DNA from: JADJGC01 sp964617645
GTDB taxonomy: Bacteria; Zixibacteria; MSB-5A5; CAIYYT01
Assembly (NCBI GenBank): GCA_964617645.1
Contig: CAZTYE010000007.1
Span: forward strand, 147,008 to 211,007
Length of the DNA: 64,000 bases
Direction: 5' to 3'
Of the stretch, positions 59,735 to 64,000 are shown in pieces. The notes beneath the pieces were generated by a model, which worked only from the letters and a program-made list of their open reading frames with translations, ran no database searches and was not told the DNA's origin. Both the position numbers and the translations under genes were made by a program. The stretch's first letter is position 1. The number at the start of each line of letters is the position of its first letter.

Positions 59735-60433
59735 ATGACGACCAAAAAGCGCGTAACGCGCCACGAAATGCGCGAAGATCAGTTTGTAACCGGTGTTTTC
59801 AAAATCGAAGAGTGGGCCGAAGAGAACCTGCAAAAGGTACTGATCGGCGCCGGCGCCGTGGTGGTCGTCGGACTGGCAATCTGGTTTTTTATTTGGCAAT
59901 CCGGTCGCAGTGAAGACAACGCGCTGGAGAAGCTTGGCTCCGCCGAAGTCTTCGAGCGCCAAAACCAGATCCCCTTGGCCATTGCCGACTATGAAGAAGT
60001 CGTCAAAAACTATGGCTCAACCTCGGCCGCCGCGCAAGCCGCGTTTCGGTTGGCTAATCTCTATTTTCGCACCAACGACTTCGGCAAGGCTGAAACCGCC
60101 TACCGCGACTACCTGAGTCGCCACGTGGTCGATGAATACTTCCGCCATTCGGCCCAGCGCGGCCTTGCCGGCGCTCTGGCCGGACAAGCGCGCTACAGCG
60201 ATGCCGCGCGCAGTTTCATCGATGTGGCTCGCGCTGACACCACCGCGACAACCTACGAAGACGATCTCTTTGCCGCCGTCGATAATGCCGTGCGCGCCAA
60301 CGACACTGCGCTGTCGAAAGAGGCGTTCGATTACCTCAGCCGCAGAGGACAGACTTCGGAACGGTACCGCTCGGCCAAGATAGTCTTGATCGAGAAAGGG
60401 CTGCTCTCGTTAGACCAAGGCGACTACAAGTAA
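59735..60433 (+). CDS. YfgM-like membrane-anchored TPR protein
   Basis: A 232-residue protein: a short cytosolic N-terminus, one transmembrane helix (VLIGAGAVVVVGLAIWFFIW), then a periplasmic TPR region (SAEVFERQNQIPLAIADYEE onward, with four or five repeats). This matches YfgM/DUF2133-like proteins that act near the Sec translocon as periplasmic chaperones. AGGAG precedes the ATG. GH57 follows 16 nt later. Confidence 0.85.
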   Translation: MTTKKRVTRHEMREDQFVTGVFKIEEWAEENLQKVLIGAGAVVVVGLAIWFFIWQSGRSEDNALEKLGSAEVFERQNQIPLAIADYEEVVKNYGSTSAAAQAAFRLANLYFRTNDFGKAETAYRDYLSRHVVDEYFRHSAQRGLAGALAGQARYSDAARSFIDVARADTTATTYEDDLFAAVDNAVRANDTALSKEAFDYLSRRGQTSERYRSAKIVLIEKGLLSLDQGDYK

Positions 60434-60449
60434 AGCCCGGTGACCGCAG

Positions 60450-62591
60450 ATGAAGCTTGTATTCATCTGGCACATGCACCAACCCTTCTACAAAGATCTC
60501 AGCAGCGGGGAATATCTGATGCCGTGGGTACGGCTCCACGGCGCCAAAGATTACCTCGACATGCTCTTGATTCTCGACGAATTCCCCGAACTCAAGCAAA
60601 CATTCAATCTCGTCCCGGCGCTACTCGACCAGATCGTCGACTATGCCGAAGGCGGGGCTGTCGATCGTCACCTCCAACTGTCGCGTAAACCGGCCGCCGA
60701 ACTGCGCGACAATGAGCGTTTGGAAGTCATCGACACCTTCTTCACCGCTCATCACCCGACGATGGTCAAACCTTACCCGCGCTATGCTGAGCTATTCAAC
60801 CGTCGCCGCGACACGTCGCCGCGCTCTCGCCTGCAGAGCTTCAGCGAACAGGACCTGCGCGATTTACAGTTCTGGTCAAACGCCACATGGATCGATCCAA
60901 TGTTTCGCAGCGAGCCGGCGATTGCCCGGATGTATCGCAAGGGAAGGGACTTCACCGAAGAGGAAAAGCAGCTCATTCTCGATCACCAGAACGCGATCCT
61001 TCGCCGCATCATTCCGGCGTATCAGGAGCGCGCTCGCACGGGACAAATCGAAGTGGCGCTTTCGCCCTACTATCACCCGATCTTGCCGCTGCTGATCGAC
61101 ACCGACAGCGCGCGCATGGCTGTCCCCAACATGGAATTGCCAAGACGCCGGTTTGCTCATCCCGAGGATGCCGAAACTCAGATCGCTGGGTCGCGTGAAC
61201 TTTACCGGCAGCTCTTCGGTGATGCGGCACCGGGAATGTGGCCATCGGAAGGATCCGTCTCCGAGGCCGTTCTGCCGCTCCTCGCCAAGCACGGATTCCA
61301 GTGGATCGCGACCGACGAGGAAGTCTTCTACGCTAGTCTGAACCTGATCGAGCGAGGCGGCCTGCTTCGTCCCGAACTGGGTAACGGCTTTCACCGCCGT
61401 TTCACCGTTGGCGCTGACGGACAAAAGATCGGCATTCTCTTCCGCGACCATGCGCTTTCGGACAAGATCGGATTCGTCTATTCATCCTGGGATGCCGAAC
61501 GTGCCGCGGAGGATTTCGTCTCCAGTCTGCGCGAGTTAGGGAAACTCTACGCTGGTCGCAACGAGGAACCGGTCGTGACCGTGATTCTCGACGGCGAAAA
61601 CGCCTGGGAATACTATCCCAACGATGGCCACGACTTCTTGCGCGCCCTCTATCAACACATTCTTCAGGAGCCGGGCATCACGACAACGACACCGCGCGAG
61701 TTGTTTTCGGATTCGTCGCCATCCGAACATCTGCCGCATCTTTTCTCCGGATCGTGGATCAATCACAACTTCCGCGTTTGGATCGGCCACGCCGAGGACA
61801 ACGCCGCCTGGGACCTGCTTTCCGTCACCCGCGACAAGCTGGTCGAAATCGAATCCTCAGGTTCCTTGCCGCCCGACCGGGCGGCTTTCTGCTGGAAAGA
61901 GATTCACATCGCCGAGGGTTCCGACTGGTGCTGGTGGTATGGCGACGACCACCAGACCGAACACTTCCAAATCTTCGATCGGTTATTCCGCCGCCACCTG
62001 CAGAATGTCTGGGACGCTCTCGGCATCGAGCCGCCGCTGGCGCTGATGCGACCCATTCGCAGGCTGACGCGTCAAGCCGGACTGCATGAGCCGACTGATT
62101 TTATCCATCCCGCCATCGACGGCCGCCAAACCAGCTTCTTCGAATGGTTCGGTTCCGGTCGTGTCGAGTGCGGAAAACTCGGCGGCGCGATGCACCGTAT
62201 CGATACGAGAGTTTATCAGATCATGTATGGTTTCGACGACCGCTACCTCTACTTCCGCATTGACTTTGAGAAAAACCGCAGTTTGGCGGACACCGTCATT
62301 CAGATCGAACTGGCAGGGAAGGACAAACTGAATTGTCTACTGGACCACGAAGTCGCAACGCTCTCTCGCCCCGACTCGGAGTCGGCCATAACCGGAAAAA
62401 TCGCGGCGCGCTGGGATCAGATTCTTGAACTTGGTATTCCTCGCGACTTGATCACCACCAGCGACGATAAACACCTGTATTTTGCTGTCGCGGTGCTTGA
62501 GTGCCAAAAACTTGTTGAAAGATGGCCGGAGGCCAATTATATATCTCTGGAATTGCCCGACCCCGGGCAATCGCACTTCTGGCAGGTCTAA
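60450..62591 (+). CDS. Glycoside hydrolase family 57 protein (alpha-amylase/glucanotransferase type)
   Basis: A 713-residue enzyme of the GH57 (retaining, alpha-1,4-glucan) class. Conserved regions: WHMHQPFYKD (region 1), the nucleophile Glu267 in GMWPSEGSVSE, ATDEEVFY, and the acid/base Asp381 in VILDGENAWEYYP. About 200 C-terminal residues form an extra beta domain. No signal peptide, so it acts on cytosolic glycogen-like glucan. Exact specificity (amylase, branching enzyme or amylopullulanase) is not visible. Intact catalytic residues. Confidence 0.92.
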   Translation: MKLVFIWHMHQPFYKDLSSGEYLMPWVRLHGAKDYLDMLLILDEFPELKQTFNLVPALLDQIVDYAEGGAVDRHLQLSRKPAAELRDNERLEVIDTFFTAHHPTMVKPYPRYAELFNRRRDTSPRSRLQSFSEQDLRDLQFWSNATWIDPMFRSEPAIARMYRKGRDFTEEEKQLILDHQNAILRRIIPAYQERARTGQIEVALSPYYHPILPLLIDTDSARMAVPNMELPRRRFAHPEDAETQIAGSRELYRQLFGDAAPGMWPSEGSVSEAVLPLLAKHGFQWIATDEEVFYASLNLIERGGLLRPELGNGFHRRFTVGADGQKIGILFRDHALSDKIGFVYSSWDAERAAEDFVSSLRELGKLYAGRNEEPVVTVILDGENAWEYYPNDGHDFLRALYQHILQEPGITTTTPRELFSDSSPSEHLPHLFSGSWINHNFRVWIGHAEDNAAWDLLSVTRDKLVEIESSGSLPPDRAAFCWKEIHIAEGSDWCWWYGDDHQTEHFQIFDRLFRRHLQNVWDALGIEPPLALMRPIRRLTRQAGLHEPTDFIHPAIDGRQTSFFEWFGSGRVECGKLGGAMHRIDTRVYQIMYGFDDRYLYFRIDFEKNRSLADTVIQIELAGKDKLNCLLDHEVATLSRPDSESAITGKIAARWDQILELGIPRDLITTSDDKHLYFAVAVLECQKLVERWPEANYISLELPDPGQSHFWQV

Positions 62592-62605
62592 GCGGAAGGC
62601 CATTC

Positions 62606-62998
62606 ATGGAAGACGTTCGCAACAGCAACTCTTCAAACCTCGGCGGTGCCGACTCTCCCGGCGCTGATTCTGATTCCGTTTACTCGTCCACAGAGGAAAT
62701 GATCGAGGAAGGGAAGGCAGCGGCCATTTTCGCCTACGTTCCGTTCCTGTGCTTCATCCCCCTCATTAAAATGCGACATAATAAGTTCGCTTTCCGGCAT
62801 GGAAAGCAGGGACTCTTGCTGTTGTGCTCCGAGATTCTGGCCGTCTTCTTTATGTTTGACATCATTTCGAACCTGTTCTGGGGAATCGTTCTGATTCTAT
62901 CAGTCGGATTCGCAGCCGCGGGAGTCTTCTATTCTCTTCAGGGAAAAGAGTTTACAGTGCCGGTCGTCGGCCAGCATGTCGACCGCCTGAAGATTTAG
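62606..62998 (+). CDS. DUF4870-like small membrane protein
   Basis: A 130-residue protein: a Ser/Asp-rich cytosolic N-terminus (about 45 residues) and two to four hydrophobic helices with KAAAIFAYVPFLCFIPLIKM and NKFAFRHGKQGLLLL, the His-Gly-Lys-Gln-Gly motif of DUF4870/YccF-like families. Function unknown. ATG 62606 has GGAAGG before it; the longer frame is rejected because it overlaps the GH57 gene without homology. Confidence 0.78.
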   Translation: MEDVRNSNSSNLGGADSPGADSDSVYSSTEEMIEEGKAAAIFAYVPFLCFIPLIKMRHNKFAFRHGKQGLLLLCSEILAVFFMFDIISNLFWGIVLILSVGFAAAGVFYSLQGKEFTVPVVGQHVDRLKI

Positions 62999-63116
62999 TT
63001 TGCATTTTCCCAATAATCATCGTATAATAGGTAGCTATTATCTCAGGGCGGGCGCTCGAAGTTCACGATTGGGGCTATCGAGGCGACCCGTCAGCGAGGT
63101 TTTCCGGAGGGAAAAG

Positions 63117-63566
63117 ATGTTGATTTTTAAGAAACCGTCGGAAATGGAATTCCGGCAGGTGAAGCGGATGGTGGAAAGGTTTGATCTCGCTCCCCTTGAT
63201 CTTCCGGCTGATTCTTTCACTATTCTCAAGAGTGATGAGCGTATCCTCGGCTTCGGCGCTCTGCGTTCTCAGGAGGGATACACAGAACTTGAGGCCGTTG
63301 GCGTTGCCGAAGAATACCGCGGCAAGGGCTGGGGCAAGATGATCGTCAAGAAACTGCTCGAAAACGGCCCCGACACCATTTGGCTGGCGACCGATATGCC
63401 CAAGTACTTCGAGAAGTTGCACTTTGTGACTTCCAAGCAGGTGCCGCGCGAGTTGGCGCGCAAGATCACGCCGCCGGAGGGCATCTTCATCCCCGGCCAG
63501 CCGAAGCCTGCTCCCCCGAAGACCCGCCTCAAACCGATGGTCTTCATGCGTAAGAAGCAAGACTGA
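63117..63566 (+). CDS. GNAT-family N-acetyltransferase
   Basis: A 149-residue acyltransferase: LEAVGVAEEYRGKGWGKMIV is the acetyl-CoA-binding motif A (R/QxxGxG/A form), with a preceding beta strand FGALRSQEGYTE. The layout is like ArgA-type GNATs and the substrate is unknown. The start is ATG 63117, as GGAGGG precedes it; the open frame back to 63000 is not supported. It is the last gene before a repeat-rich gap. Confidence 0.88.
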   Translation: MLIFKKPSEMEFRQVKRMVERFDLAPLDLPADSFTILKSDERILGFGALRSQEGYTELEAVGVAEEYRGKGWGKMIVKKLLENGPDTIWLATDMPKYFEKLHFVTSKQVPRELARKITPPEGIFIPGQPKPAPPKTRLKPMVFMRKKQD

Positions 63567-63595
63567 TAATTCATCCTTGCAGATTGGTTAATCAG

Positions 63596-63621
63596 AAACG
63601 CCCCGCCTCCCGGGGCGTTTT
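63596..63621 (+). terminator. Intrinsic terminator at the end of the GNAT gene
   Basis: A 10-bp perfect stem AAACGCCCCG/CGGGGCGTTT, loop CCTCC, and a run of T immediately after (TTTTGT). Confidence 0.85.
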
Positions 63622-63659
63622 GTATTGTGGCGGTACGGCATTGCCATGCGCCCAGACGC

Positions 63660-63685
63660 GCCGTCGGGATTCCCATTCCGACGGC
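63660..63685. repeat. Hairpin, possible dispersed repeat
   Basis: Arms GCCGTCGGGA and TTCCGACGGC (one G-U pair) around TTCCCA. No gene lies in 63622-64000; this is the first of several inverted repeats there. Confidence 0.55.
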
Positions 63686-63713
63686 CATAATCGTCATCGA
63701 TACCCCACCGGAA

Positions 63714-63853
63714 GGGACTGTTGATAAACCGTATTCATGTCATTCTGAGCGCAGCGAAGAATCTGTTTGCCAGCGGCGGAATGACCGGCGCGGTCAGGAA
63801 TCCTTTCCTGACCGCCGCTCCTTGGGGGCGTAATGCCGGTTTCCAACAGTCCC
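63714..63853. mobile_element. MITE-like element, copy 2
   Basis: A 140-bp relative of the 40972-41106 element: 10-bp inverted ends GGGACTGTTG/CAACAGTCCC and an internal hairpin GCGGTCAGGAA/TTCCTGACCGC with the same TCCT loop. The stem base differs from copy 1 with compensating changes on the two arms (GCGGC-GCCGC versus GCGGTC-GACCGC), so the fold is kept. A CATTCTGAGCGCAGCGAAGA stretch sits inside. Confidence 0.65.
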
Positions 63854-63867
63854 GGAACGCCCGTTCA

Positions 63868-63892
63868 CCCCTCTCCCTAACAGGGAGAGGGG
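63868..63892. repeat. Inverted repeat of dispersed-repeat type
   Basis: Perfect 11-bp arms CCCCTCTCCCT and AGGGAGAGGGG with a 3-nt loop, extended by TCACCCC/GGGGTGA-like flanks. No coding function. Confidence 0.6.
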
Positions 63893-63959
63893 CAGGGGGT
63901 GAGGGTCGTTTTCCTCCCCGAACCCCGTAAACTCGTAGCATTCAACTACAGTTCCGTAG

Positions 63960-63998
63960 GTCGGGTTCCCAGTGAGCGCAGCGAGCGCGGAACCCGAC
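63960..63998. repeat. Inverted repeat at the window end
   Basis: GTCGGGTTCC (63960-63969) and GGAACCCGAC (63989-63998) flank a GAGCGCAGCGAGCGC core. The repeat may continue past the window. Confidence 0.55.
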
Positions 63999-64000
63999 AT

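Noticed and set aside
63627..63833. 68-codon open frame in the repeat region
   Set aside because: It covers two inverted repeats and has no ribosome-binding site or domain; repeat-derived.
63714..63998. CRISPR array at the window end
   Set aside because: The repeats differ from each other and are not evenly spaced; they are inverted, not direct, repeats and no cas gene is present.

Overview
The window reads as a chromosomal segment of a Gram-negative, flagellated bacterium of the FCB (Fibrobacteres-Chlorobi-Bacteroidetes) superphylum or a related candidate phylum. The pointers are two adjacent GWxTD-domain proteins, a FadL/PorV-like outer-membrane barrel, lipoproteins, a RodZ-like factor, TolC/HlyD/MacB-type export genes and a reaction-centre-type dihaem cytochrome c with a TPR tail. 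My best guess is a Zixibacteria-like lineage. That is inference from gene content and needs a marker-gene tree. Most genes are on the + strand, coding density is high, many genes overlap by 1-4 nt, and no phage, transposase, CRISPR array or plasmid gene is visible.

Layout. 1-4095: end of a flagellar operon (fliD without its 5' end, fliS, FlgN-like chaperone, FlgM-like anti-sigma factor) followed by an HDOD regulator. 4269-6061: a DegT-type sugar aminotransferase and a short initiating sugar-phosphate transferase. 6114-12877: an odd tRNA-Val(GAC), then thrS, infC (AUA start), rpmI, rplT, pheS and pheT. 12887-16946: a small coiled-coil protein, zapA, RNase Y, a YmdB-like phosphodiesterase and folD. 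17129-25636: dihaem cytochrome, VOC protein, GT-C mannosyltransferase-like protein, tRNA-Arg(CCG), proS, a predicted outer-membrane protein, a D-cysteine desulfhydrase-like enzyme, a GNAT enzyme and two cysteine-rich exported proteins. 25803-29044: fatty-acid desaturase, an NAD(P)-binding protein, exonuclease III and a DoxX protein.

29041-31961 (minus strand) is the most unusual block. Four overlapping genes encode a TlpA-like thioredoxin, a DUF4266 lipoprotein ending in a glycine-rich CGCN tail, a DUF3570 outer-membrane barrel, and an ApbE-family flavin transferase in which a conserved metal-ligand Asp appears to be Gly. It looks like a dedicated envelope redox or maturation system of unknown function.

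32114-40929: a VTT-type membrane protein, then a tightly packed housekeeping operon (dtd, maf, rodZ-like, GT9-like protein, smc with a poly-acidic tail, ftsY, yjbQ, rlmH). 40972-41106 is a small non-coding element with 15-bp inverted ends, and a relative lies at 63714-63853. 41193-54193: a zinc-ribbon/PEGA/TPR membrane protein, a duplicated-domain lipoprotein, a Yip1 protein, a TolC-HlyD-ATPase-permease-permease export operon and two GWxTD proteins. 54299-63566: an alpha/beta hydrolase, a soluble PAS histidine kinase with its sigma-54 regulator, an outer-membrane barrel, a YfgM-like TPR protein, a GH57 glycosidase, a DUF4870-like protein and a GNAT protein. The last ~380 bases hold only hairpins and dispersed repeats.
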